A DNA stretch of 58,204 nucleotides, taken from the NCBI GenBank assembly GCA_902800815.1, contig CADCGB010000015.1:1-58204 (forward strand). Direction: 5' to 3'. Source of the stretch: Fibrobacter succinogenes (GTDB lineage Bacteria > Fibrobacterota > Fibrobacteria > Fibrobacterales > Fibrobacteraceae). Below the pieces are notes generated by a model. The model was not told the origin of the DNA. It made no database searches and saw nothing but the letters and a program-made list of their open reading frames with translations. A program made the position numbers and the translations under genes. Shown one piece after another: positions 8,480 to 16,791 of this stretch (the first letter of the stretch is position 1; each line of letters starts with the position of its first letter).

Positions 8480-9616
8480 ATGAAAAAAACAATGAGAAAG
8501 CCGGAACACTGGCAAGATTTTGAAGATTTGTGCAAGAAACTTTGGGGTGAAATTTGGGAATGCCCTTCAATTAAGAAAAATGGTCGTGTTGGTCAAAGCC
8601 AACATGGTGTGGATGTATATGGAGTTCCCAAAGGTGAAATAGATTATTGCGGAATACAATGTAAGGGAAAAGATGATTATACTAATGCGCAGTTAACCGA
8701 AGATGAAATCGATCGAGAAATACAAAAAGCATTGACTTTTGAACCTAAGCTGAAACGGTTCATCTTTGCAACTACGGCAAATAAGGATGCAAAAATAGAA
8801 ACCTATGTAAGGAAAAAGGATGTTGAAAGCCGAACTCAAGGGAACTTTTCTATTGAGTTATATTCCTGGGAAGATATTGTTGATTTGATTGAAGAAAATA
8901 AGAATACCTATGAATGGTATGTGAATGGACATGGATTTGTTGAAAAAAAATCATTACTTGTAAAAATAAATGATGTTGAAAATGATCTAGTTTTAACTCC
9001 TCGATATGCGAAAAAAATTACGAAACGTATAAAAAGAATTCCCGTGAAACCCCCTTTGTTTGATGGGGGCCAAAGTGCTATTGCAAAATTATGCGGGGCA
9101 AATAGTATTGTTGAAACTTTGAAAATGCCCAAACTGTTGTGGAATTTTGAGAAAAAAGTGAATTGTTCACTTGTTCCTTTGTCAATCTTATTTCTGAATG
9201 ACGGAAATGAAACTTTTGATGATTATAAGTTATTCATTGAATTGGTTGGTGACAACTGCAATTTTGTAGAAGACAACGTAGAGGAAAATGGTCTTACCAT
9301 TTCTAGTTTGAATTTTATGCGACGCTCTTATTGTATTGAAGATCATACAATTACTTATTGTGGTAAAGACGCACTAGTTCCTAAAGACAAACGAAAGATT
9401 GAAGCATATATTAGTCTTCCTCGAATTGAAGCGAATTTTGAAATAAAGTATCGCTTTTTAAGTAGAAATTTTCCATGCGAAGGAGTAATTAAAGTTTCTT
9501 CAGAACCTTTTTTTGAAGAAACTGTTGAAACTGTATATGTTGAAACAGAACAAGAATGTGGTGAAAGTGTTTTAATAGAAGACATTGTTAAAACTGTTGA
9601 GAATAATGAAAGCTGA
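8480..9616 (+). CDS. Mrr-like restriction-endonuclease-fold protein
   Basis: I take the ATG at 8480; a GTG three codons earlier is also possible, and neither has a strong ribosome site. The N-terminal 130 residues look like a PD-(D/E)XK nuclease of the Mrr type. WQDFEDLCKKLWG supplies an acidic helix, followed by QHGVDVYG (Asp) and YCGIQCKGKDD (the QxK form of the ExK pair), then a strand reading RFIFATTA. The C-terminal 220 residues are rich in strands and match nothing I know. It starts 16 bases from the IS3 end and is the first gene of a six-gene same-strand block. Cleavage of modified or foreign DNA is inferred. Confidence 0.65.
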   Translation: MKKTMRKPEHWQDFEDLCKKLWGEIWECPSIKKNGRVGQSQHGVDVYGVPKGEIDYCGIQCKGKDDYTNAQLTEDEIDREIQKALTFEPKLKRFIFATTANKDAKIETYVRKKDVESRTQGNFSIELYSWEDIVDLIEENKNTYEWYVNGHGFVEKKSLLVKINDVENDLVLTPRYAKKITKRIKRIPVKPPLFDGGQSAIAKLCGANSIVETLKMPKLLWNFEKKVNCSLVPLSILFLNDGNETFDDYKLFIELVGDNCNFVEDNVEENGLTISSLNFMRRSYCIEDHTITYCGKDALVPKDKRKIEAYISLPRIEANFEIKYRFLSRNFPCEGVIKVSSEPFFEETVETVYVETEQECGESVLIEDIVKTVENNES

Positions 9617-9690
9617 AATTTTTTATACAATCAAAGTCTTCATAACTTTCGCACCTGTTGAACTGACCGGTTGAGATGTAAGGAGTGATT

Positions 9691-11097
9691 TTGAAGACGT
9701 TAATTGGTTTAAGTGATATTCTAATAGTAGCCTCTCTTGTGATGGCTGTTATTCCCACGCTGAATTCTCGAATCACATTTCGCTTAAAAATTCGTGGGTA
9801 TAGAAAGTTTGTGATTTTTTCTGCGTTGACAGTTCTTATTGTTGTTCTGTCTACGGTTATTCAAGAATATTCGCTTTATTGCCTGGGTTGCCCTATTGTA
9901 TGGAGCTTTGTAGCATTTATTTTGTTTTTAGTCACATTTGTATGGTTTGTTTGTAGTGCTTATAAACCTGTTCTATATTGCCCCAAAAATGCTGAACGTT
10001 TTTATACTGGGATAAGGAATCTTTGCGAAAGAGGGAAAGATGATGAACTTTTATGCGAGGTAGCCCCCTCTATAAAGTTGCTTGTGAAAAACGCAGAAGC
10101 GCAAAGCCCTGAAAGGTTTGGCTGCCTTACATTGCTGATTTTGGCTGATGATAGAATATGCAATCGTTTGGTTGTCAGTCACTATTATTCTGCATTCGCT
10201 GTTATGGATGCTTATAGGGATGTTATTGGCTTTAAAGGCGAACAGCCATTTTTGAAAAATATTATCCGTTGCGCGATAATGAACCCGAACTCGTTTCATC
10301 GTCGTTCCATAATGAAGTATTATCAAGGCGATTTGACGGAATTTGTGAGAGAAAAATCTTTTATAATTGCGATGAATCGAGCGCTAGAATTTTCATATCG
10401 TGATTATGAGGCTTTTGACAAGGACACTTTGGATTGCTATGAAGAAATCCTTCTTGAAAGTTTTAAAGCAGAACATATTTGCCCTGAAATGGTTATTCAA
10501 TACGGATTTGTCTTGGAGAAACTATCAAGAGTATATGAACGCTTTCTGAAGCAGAAAACTTTTTTCTGGCTAAGAACGCATGTTGAAGTTATAAAGACAA
10601 TAGACGCATATATGAAGCGAAATGACAAATATTCTGATAATATCTTTTTTAGAACACATAAATTTGAACTATTGAAAAACCAACTCGTTGATTTGATTCA
10701 TGTGTTAGATCAAAATTGTGATGATGGGTCATTAAGAATAGAAGCTTATGATTTGTGGGAAATCCTTTTGGTCGAAAATCCGCCCCAAAAATCAATTGAG
10801 AGAGCTTTTCAATTGGGCTGTTTGGCTGATTTAAAAGAACACGTCAAATTAGGAAATCGTTATGCAACTCGATCCTTGTTCCGTTGTGTTATGTTGATGG
10901 GTGGATTAGAAAAAGACAATAAATGTACCGTTATAAGATATTTTAGACGATTGATGAAGCATAAATGGCATGATTGCTTTGTGCAAAATGAGGAAATCAT
11001 GAAAAAACTTTTGCCGCAATCAGTGTCGTACAATCCACAAACGAAAAAGTTTACGCAGGTATTGCCTTTAGGTACCTATACTTTTGATTTTGAATAA
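9691..11097 (+). CDS. Membrane-anchored protein of unknown function in the defence block
   Basis: AAGGAG at 9680-9685 is spaced correctly for a TTG start at 9691, a better choice than the GTG at 9685. About 468 residues. Three hydrophobic segments lie in the first 100 residues (for example ILIVASLVMAVIP and FVAFILFLVTFVWFV), followed by a long helical soluble domain of about 360 residues with no motif I recognise. The next gene begins 11 bases after its stop, so it belongs to the same transcript as the DUF262-HNH enzyme. Membrane-bound partners are common in abortive defence systems, but the role here is unknown. Confidence 0.6.
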   Translation: MKTLIGLSDILIVASLVMAVIPTLNSRITFRLKIRGYRKFVIFSALTVLIVVLSTVIQEYSLYCLGCPIVWSFVAFILFLVTFVWFVCSAYKPVLYCPKNAERFYTGIRNLCERGKDDELLCEVAPSIKLLVKNAEAQSPERFGCLTLLILADDRICNRLVVSHYYSAFAVMDAYRDVIGFKGEQPFLKNIIRCAIMNPNSFHRRSIMKYYQGDLTEFVREKSFIIAMNRALEFSYRDYEAFDKDTLDCYEEILLESFKAEHICPEMVIQYGFVLEKLSRVYERFLKQKTFFWLRTHVEVIKTIDAYMKRNDKYSDNIFFRTHKFELLKNQLVDLIHVLDQNCDDGSLRIEAYDLWEILLVENPPQKSIERAFQLGCLADLKEHVKLGNRYATRSLFRCVMLMGGLEKDNKCTVIRYFRRLMKHKWHDCFVQNEEIMKKLLPQSVSYNPQTKKFTQVLPLGTYTFDFE

Positions 11098-11108
11098 GGA
11101 ACACAATT

Positions 11109-12941
11109 ATGTCCGTTGAATCGCATGATAAAAAACTTGCTGATCTTCTTCGTTTGGTTGAAGAAGGTGGGGCGCAACTCCCGGAATTTCAAAGAAGTTG
11201 GGTTTGGGATGATACTAAAATTTGCAAACTGATTGAGAGTATTTCATCAGGTTATCCGATGGGCGCAGCAATGTTTCTCCAGGCGGGGGGAGATTCTATT
11301 CGTTTCAAAAGTAGACTGTTTACGGGAGTTTCCCTTGATAAAATGGTATCGCCAGAATGGCTTGTTCTTGATGGTCAACAACGTTTAACGACCTTATTTC
11401 AGGTATTTAAATCAAAGAAACCGGTAAAAACTCGTTTAGATACTGATAAAGACAAGACCATTTTCAGATACTATTATCTTGATATAGAAAAGTGCTTGGA
11501 TTCAAATGCTGATAGGTTAGATGCCATTGTATCTGTGCCGGCAGATGAAAAGAATTCTTCAAAGAATAAAAAAATTACTTCCGAAATAGGCCGTAAAATT
11601 GAGCTTGATTTATCTACTCCGGAAATGGAATACAAACAGCTAATGTTTCCGTTGAATTGCGTATTCTCCGCAAAGGATATGGATGCTTGGCAAGATGGAC
11701 TAGACGATTATTACGATAACGATAAATCTTATAAGAACAAATATAGAGATTTCCGAGAAAAAATTATTCGACCGATTCAAGATTATGTAATTCCTGTAAT
11801 ACAACTATTGAAAAACACTCCTAAAGAAGCTGTATGCCAAATATTTGAAAATGTGAATACTGGAGGCGTCCCTTTAACGGTATTTGAATTGGTTACTGCT
11901 ACGTTTGCTGCAGATGAATTTGATTTACGCGCAGATTGGGATAGCATAAGCCAATCATTCAGGGATAAGAAATTGCAGGTGCTTAATGATGTTACGGGTG
12001 ATAATTTCTTGTCCGCAATGACATTGTTAACTACTTATAAGAAAAGTCTTAAGGGAATGAGTGCTGTTTCTTGTAAAAAGAGAGACATTCTCAGATTGAA
12101 TCTCAAAGAATATAAGGAAAATCGAGATTTTTTAATTAGTGGGTTTGAGTCGGCTGCGTCATTCCTTGTTCATCAAGGAATATATCGTGAAAACGATTTG
12201 CCCTATACAACACAACTTGTTCCTTTAGCTGCAATCTTTGCGGTTGATAATGAAAAGAAAGATAATCGCGCATTTATGCTTGCATCAAACAAAGAACTTT
12301 TGGCAAAGTGGTATTGGTGCGGTGTTTTTGGAGAACTTTATGGCGGCGCAAATGAAGCTCGCTTTGCTCTAGATATTGCCGATATGTTCAAATGGATCAA
12401 GGGCGGCGAAGTCCCGGATACTGTTTCTCGTGCAAGTTTCGTTCCTACGAGATTGCTGTCTATGCAAACAAGAAACAGTGCAGCGTATAAGGGTGTGATG
12501 GCTATTGTTATGCAAGATTCGCCACTTGATTTTATGAGTGGCGAAAAGATGGATGTTGCTAAGTATTTGGATGAAGAGACTGACATTCATCACATTTTCC
12601 CCCAGGCATATTGCGAAAAACAAAAATATCCGCAAAAAAAGTGGAATTCCGTAGTAAACAAGACTCCTATTTATGCATCTTCGAATCGTTCTATTGGTGG
12701 CCGCGCTCCAAGTGAATATCTTAAGACAATGAAGAATAAGGGCCTTGATGAAGAAATGATTGTTTCTGCAATTTCTTCTCATAAAGTGAATTACGAATAT
12801 TTATCAAAGAATATGTTTGATGAGTATTTCGTAGACAGAGCCAAGAGACTCCTTGATAGAATTGAACAGGCAATGGGTAAGAATATCAGTGGGCGAGATA
12901 GTGAAGAAACAATTAAGGAATTTGGGGAAAAGCTAATTTAG
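11109..12941 (+). CDS. DUF262-HNH nuclease, GmrSD-like type IV restriction enzyme
   Basis: The 610-residue protein begins with a DUF262 (ParB/Srx-like) domain. QLPEFQRSWVWDD near residue 23 and VLDGQQRLTTL near 86 are its signature. The C-terminus has an HNH-type motif, IHHIFPQAYC near 492, followed by NSVVNKTPI and SNRSIGGRAPSEYL. This is the layout of fused GmrS-GmrD enzymes, which use nucleotide hydrolysis to restrict modified phage DNA. Eleven bases separate it from the membrane-protein gene and 12 from the HEPN gene. DUF262 genes next to HEPN genes of this type recur in bacterial genomes, so a two-gene functional unit is likely. Confidence 0.85.
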   Translation: MSVESHDKKLADLLRLVEEGGAQLPEFQRSWVWDDTKICKLIESISSGYPMGAAMFLQAGGDSIRFKSRLFTGVSLDKMVSPEWLVLDGQQRLTTLFQVFKSKKPVKTRLDTDKDKTIFRYYYLDIEKCLDSNADRLDAIVSVPADEKNSSKNKKITSEIGRKIELDLSTPEMEYKQLMFPLNCVFSAKDMDAWQDGLDDYYDNDKSYKNKYRDFREKIIRPIQDYVIPVIQLLKNTPKEAVCQIFENVNTGGVPLTVFELVTATFAADEFDLRADWDSISQSFRDKKLQVLNDVTGDNFLSAMTLLTTYKKSLKGMSAVSCKKRDILRLNLKEYKENRDFLISGFESAASFLVHQGIYRENDLPYTTQLVPLAAIFAVDNEKKDNRAFMLASNKELLAKWYWCGVFGELYGGANEARFALDIADMFKWIKGGEVPDTVSRASFVPTRLLSMQTRNSAAYKGVMAIVMQDSPLDFMSGEKMDVAKYLDEETDIHHIFPQAYCEKQKYPQKKWNSVVNKTPIYASSNRSIGGRAPSEYLKTMKNKGLDEEMIVSAISSHKVNYEYLSKNMFDEYFVDRAKRLLDRIEQAMGKNISGRDSEETIKEFGEKLI

Positions 12942-12953
12942 GAGCTGTAAAAA

Positions 12954-13481
12954 ATGTCAAAGTCATTAGAGAAATTCAATTATTCAATCAAGGATGCCGA
13001 AAATCTTTTGATTTTTTTTAACGACAATTCAAAAAAGAAAGATGCAGAAGTCCTTAAACGAGCTGGCTTTGTAATGGCTTTTACTGCATGGGAAACTTAT
13101 GTAGAAGACCGTCTAGTTGAAGAATTGGATGTTCGTTCCTCCATGATCAAGGATAGCTTTATCGGCAAGTTTTTCCAGAAGAAACTGAGTGAGGAATTGA
13201 AACGATTTAATACGCCTAATGTGGAGAAAACTCGAAAACTTTATCGTGACTTTCTTGGAATTGACGATGTCACTAAAGATTGGAATATTCAGGGTTATAG
13301 TCAAGAACAGACAAAAAAACAATTGGACGAGTTTGTTGAAAAAAGAGGTCAAATTGTCCACCAATCAAAGGAGAATGTTTCTGAAACGTCTCCCGATATT
13401 GTAAAAAAAGATGAATTAAAAAAGTTAATTACGTTCTTAAAGAATTTAGTCAATGCGTTTGATAAACGATTAGAAGAATAA
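12954..13481 (+). CDS. MAE_28990/MAE_18760-type HEPN protein, probable RNase
   Basis: This 175-residue all-helical protein carries the HEPN ribonuclease signature Rx4H, here RGQIVH with R131 and H136. The N-terminal AFTAWETYVEDRLVEEL helix is typical of the MAE_28990/MAE_18760-like HEPN group. A ribosome site (GGAG) lies before the ATG at 12954. HEPN RNases serve as toxins or effectors in many defence systems. Placed 12 bases after a DUF262-HNH gene, it is likely the RNase arm or a regulator of that enzyme. Confidence 0.75.
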   Translation: MSKSLEKFNYSIKDAENLLIFFNDNSKKKDAEVLKRAGFVMAFTAWETYVEDRLVEELDVRSSMIKDSFIGKFFQKKLSEELKRFNTPNVEKTRKLYRDFLGIDDVTKDWNIQGYSQEQTKKQLDEFVEKRGQIVHQSKENVSETSPDIVKKDELKKLITFLKNLVNAFDKRLEE

Positions 13482-13516
13482 AGAAATCATCTCGTTATTT
13501 AATCAAGGAATAACAC

Positions 13517-15574
13517 TTGCAAAATTCAATTCGTCAAAAGGCAGAAACGGCTCTTGAATGTTTTTTGGGACCTGGGAAATCTTTTAGAGACGGGCAATAC
13601 GAGGCTATTGAAGCTACGCTTACCAACAAAAGGACGCTCGTTGTGCAGCGTACTGGTTGGGGAAAGAGTATGGTGTACTTCGTCTGCACAAAGATTTTGA
13701 GAGAAGAGCGAAAGGGCTTGACTCTTATTATAAGTCCTTTGTTGAGTTTGATGAAGAACCAAATTGAGGCTGCGGCAAGGGCTGGTCTGAAGTGTGAAAC
13801 TTTGAACAGCTCTAAAACTCCAGAAGAGAAAAATCAGATTTTAGAGTCAATGGAAAAAGGTGAAGTTGATCTAGTTTTGACAACGCCCGAAACATTATTT
13901 ACGCAGATTGTTCAAGATGCATTGCCTAAAATCAAGATAGGATTATTTGTTGTTGATGAGGCCCACTGTATTTCTGACTGGGGACATGACTTTCGGTTAG
14001 AATACTGTCGAATAAATAAAGTTATCAGCAGCATGCTGAAGAATGTTCCAATTCTTGCAACCACGGCAACAGCGAATGACCGAGTCGTAGAAGATCTTAA
14101 GTTGCAGCTGGGTGGAGACGTTTTTGTTTCTAGAGGCCCATTGATGCGCAAGAATCTCTCTATACAGGTTCTTAATTTGAGATACAAGGCAACTCGATAT
14201 GCTTGGCTTATAGACAACATTAATAAAATTCCTGGTTCCGGAATAATCTATTGCCTTACGCAAAACGACTGCGAGCATCTTACAGAATTTCTGAACGAAA
14301 ATGATATCAACGCAAGGGCTTATCACAGCGGTTTGGATGAAGTCATCAACCAAGAAACCGAGCAGTTGTTCATGAAAAATGAAATCAAGGTTATTGTCGC
14401 TACGATAAAGCTAGGAATGGGATACGATAAGCCTGATATTTCATTTGTAATTCATTATCAAATGCCGTCCAACGTGGTAGCTTATTATCAGCAGATTGGT
14501 CGTGCAGGGAGAAATATCGCGCGTGCATACACATTTCTGATGTATGGTGTAGAAGACCTTGATATTCAGAATTATTTCATAGAAACTGCTTTTCCTTCAA
14601 AATTCGAAGCGACTATGGTTTATTCTCTTATCGCAGAAAATGAGGGGCTAAAACTGTACGATATAATGTATAAACTAAACTGTTCAAAGGGACGTGTTGA
14701 AAAAACATTGAAATTCCTTGAAAATGAAGAACTCGTATATAAAGAAAAGAGTAAATACTATGCATCTGCCAACACTTTTGTGTATAATGAGGCTCATTAT
14801 AACGATGTAAAAAGCATTCGTCATAAGGAACAATCGCAGATGCTAGATTTTATTCAGACGAATGGATGCTATAGCAGATACATTGTCAACTGTTTGGATG
14901 ACAAGACTACAGAAAATTGTGGAATTTGCAAAAATTGTATTGGACATGAAGAATTTTCATCTGTTGTCTCAAAAGAATCGTTGCGCAAAGCTGTAGCATT
15001 CTTGGAAAAAGTTCTATTACCGATTGAACCTAGAGTACGGTGGGCAAAAACAGATGTGTCTGGTCAAACTCGAATAGATATGCCAAATGAAGAGGGAATT
15101 TGCCTATCTATTTATGGTGAACAGGGCTATGGTGCTATGGTGAAGAGTGGAAAATATGAAACAAAAAAATTTTGCGATAGTCTTGTTGAAAAAAGTGCAA
15201 GCGTCTTGCAGAACCTTATTTCCGAAAAAGAAATCTCTCAACTTGCCTATGTTCCTTCTTTGCGAAGCGATGTTGTGAAGGATTTTGCCTTTCGGTTGGC
15301 GGCAAAATTGGGAATTCCGTGTATAGATGTGTTTCAAAAAAATGCCGCAAAAATGCAGAAAGAAATGGAGAATAGCTCCTTTCAATGTGGTAATGCTAGA
15401 AAATCATTCAGTTTGCGAGAGGGAACATCTCTTTCAGGTTCTATATTGTTAGTAGATGATGTTGTTGATTCTAAATGGACTTTGACGGTATGCGGATACT
15501 TGTTAAGAACTGCTGGTGCAGAACACGTGTATCCTTATGCATTGGCTTGCAGTTCTAAAAAGAGGGCAGATTAA
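13517..15574 (+). CDS. RecQ-like DNA helicase fused to a phosphoribosyltransferase-like domain
   Basis: The start is TTG at 13517, with AAGGA seven bases upstream. The 685-residue protein has RecQ motifs: RDGQYEAIEA (Q motif), QRTGWGKSM (Walker A, about 44-52), VVDEAHCISDWGHDFR (about 145), ATIKLGMGYDKP and YQQIGRAGR. A RecQ zinc site (NCLDDKTTENCGICKNC) lies near 450-475. The last 180 residues replace the usual RQC/HRDC tail and end in a PRPP-loop-like motif, SILLVDDVVDSKWTLTV near 640. One base separates its stop from the DprA-like start. A PRTase paired with a DprA recalls the ShosTA toxin-antitoxin pair, here with a helicase attached. Function is inferred. Confidence 0.85.
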   Translation: MQNSIRQKAETALECFLGPGKSFRDGQYEAIEATLTNKRTLVVQRTGWGKSMVYFVCTKILREERKGLTLIISPLLSLMKNQIEAAARAGLKCETLNSSKTPEEKNQILESMEKGEVDLVLTTPETLFTQIVQDALPKIKIGLFVVDEAHCISDWGHDFRLEYCRINKVISSMLKNVPILATTATANDRVVEDLKLQLGGDVFVSRGPLMRKNLSIQVLNLRYKATRYAWLIDNINKIPGSGIIYCLTQNDCEHLTEFLNENDINARAYHSGLDEVINQETEQLFMKNEIKVIVATIKLGMGYDKPDISFVIHYQMPSNVVAYYQQIGRAGRNIARAYTFLMYGVEDLDIQNYFIETAFPSKFEATMVYSLIAENEGLKLYDIMYKLNCSKGRVEKTLKFLENEELVYKEKSKYYASANTFVYNEAHYNDVKSIRHKEQSQMLDFIQTNGCYSRYIVNCLDDKTTENCGICKNCIGHEEFSSVVSKESLRKAVAFLEKVLLPIEPRVRWAKTDVSGQTRIDMPNEEGICLSIYGEQGYGAMVKSGKYETKKFCDSLVEKSASVLQNLISEKEISQLAYVPSLRSDVVKDFAFRLAAKLGIPCIDVFQKNAAKMQKEMENSSFQCGNARKSFSLREGTSLSGSILLVDDVVDSKWTLTVCGYLLRTAGAEHVYPYALACSSKKRAD

Positions 15575-15575
15575 C

Positions 15576-16523
15576 ATGAATGACAATTCTTCCGTAATCG
15601 TATCTTTATGTAGCCATCTTTGTGCAGATTCCTGTAAACCGTTTACCCCTAGCGAGTGGACGAAGTTTGCAAAAATGCTTATGGAAAAATCGCTACAGCC
15701 TAAGGATATTATTGATTTTTCGACTGAGGATTTTAAGCACATACTCTTATATACCGATGATGAAATTCAACGAATTCGATCCTTGTTTGATCGAAGTGGA
15801 AGTTTGACGTTTGAACTTGAAAAATATTCGTCAATGGGCGTCAAGGTCGTGACTAGGGCAGATGCTGAATATCCACGCGTTCTAAAAAGTAAGCTAAAGG
15901 AAAATTGTCCGCCGTTATTTTACTATGCGGGCGATTTGAATCTGACAAATCGAAATTACGCTGGTTTTGTCGGTTCAAGAAATGTAGATGACAACGATAC
16001 TGATTTCACGAAACATTCAGTTTCGACGATTGCAAAAAATGGCTTTGGTGTAGTTTCCGGTGGTGCTAAGGGGGTTGACTCTACGGCATCTTCGGCGATG
16101 CTTGCTGATGGTGGTTTCTGTATAGAATATTTGGCGGATTCTCTGGCACGTAAAATTAAGAAACGTGATGTTGTTTCCCAGATACAAAAGGGAAATCTAC
16201 TTCTAATCTCTATTGCAAAGCCGGATGCTGGTTTTAATGCTGGTTTTGCAATGCAACGAAATAAATTTATTTATGCCCAATCAAAGGGAACGATTGTTGT
16301 AAAATCTGATTATGACAAAGGTGGCACATGGAGTGGAGCTACAGAGGCTCTGCGAAATGGATATTGCCCCGTCTTTTGCCGAAACAATCAGAAAAGTCTT
16401 GGCAATAAAAAGTTGATAGAACTTGGTGCTATTGCAATTGATGAAAATTGGGATGGAAAGCTAGATGTTCCAATGACAAAGAAAAAGGACTCAAAAGAAG
16501 ATCAGTTGTCCTTGTTTGGGTAG
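15576..16523 (+). CDS. DprA/Smf-like DNA-processing protein with C-terminal QLSLF
   Basis: The ATG at 15576, one base after the helicase stop and with AGAGGG upstream, is preferred to the ATG at 15516 inside the helicase gene. The roughly 315-residue protein has an N-terminal helical region, then the DprA Rossmann fold: FVGSRN near 140, VSGGAKGVDSTAS near 165 and GGTWSGATEAL near 252. DprA binds single-stranded DNA in transformation, but variants in defence loci act with partner effectors. The last residues read DQLSLFG, and QLSLF is the bacterial sliding-clamp-binding consensus. Replication monitoring or DNA-state sensing is therefore plausible. Coupling to the RecQ-PRTase gene is very tight. 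Confidence 0.85.
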   Translation: MNDNSSVIVSLCSHLCADSCKPFTPSEWTKFAKMLMEKSLQPKDIIDFSTEDFKHILLYTDDEIQRIRSLFDRSGSLTFELEKYSSMGVKVVTRADAEYPRVLKSKLKENCPPLFYYAGDLNLTNRNYAGFVGSRNVDDNDTDFTKHSVSTIAKNGFGVVSGGAKGVDSTASSAMLADGGFCIEYLADSLARKIKKRDVVSQIQKGNLLLISIAKPDAGFNAGFAMQRNKFIYAQSKGTIVVKSDYDKGGTWSGATEALRNGYCPVFCRNNQKSLGNKKLIELGAIAIDENWDGKLDVPMTKKKDSKEDQLSLFG

Positions 16524-16748
16524 TGAAATATCGTGTAATTAAAGGTGTATGATGAACACTACTTTGTGGACTTATTCAGATGATCTGCAAATACAAGTCC
16601 TTTCTGAGGTCGGGGTGTTGCGGGGTGTCCCCGCTAGAAAGGGTAGTGAGCGACGCAGTGCGAGCGAGGGGAAAACCTGCCCCTCCAAAATAAAACTTTG
16701 AAATGTTAAATTATGTAATGCGGATGTCTTTACAGCAAGAAATTCTGA
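16524..16748. other. Non-coding gap with two stem-loops (16620-16685)
   Basis: Between the DprA-like and SIR2-like genes lie two perfect six-base-pair hairpins. GCGGGG-TGT-CCCCGC is at 16620-16634 and GAGGGG-(8)-CCCCTC at 16666-16685, followed by an A/T-rich run. The GC-rich core between 16605 and 16685 differs sharply from its AT-rich surroundings and looks like an inserted palindromic repeat element. It could also end transcription of the upstream block. A 49-codon frame from 16552 crosses it but resembles no protein. Confidence 0.55.
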
Positions 16749-16750
16749 AT

Positions 16751-16791
16751 GGCGATAAAATTAAAAAACGGCGATAAAAGTGGCGATAAAA
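16751..16791. repeat. Three direct copies of GGCGATAAAA at the SIR2-like gene start
   Basis: GGCGATAAAA occurs at 16751-16760, 16770-16779 and 16782-16791, the last touching the ATG at 16791. In frame it reads NGDKSGDK, like the Gly-Asp-Lys linkers of Fibrobacter AlbA_2-type regulators. It may be a leftover of such a gene or an operator. Confidence 0.6.

Noticed and set aside
16552..16701. A 49-codon frame across the double-hairpin gap
   Set aside because: It spans a palindromic element, has no known likeness and no good ribosome site; it is better explained as repeat DNA.
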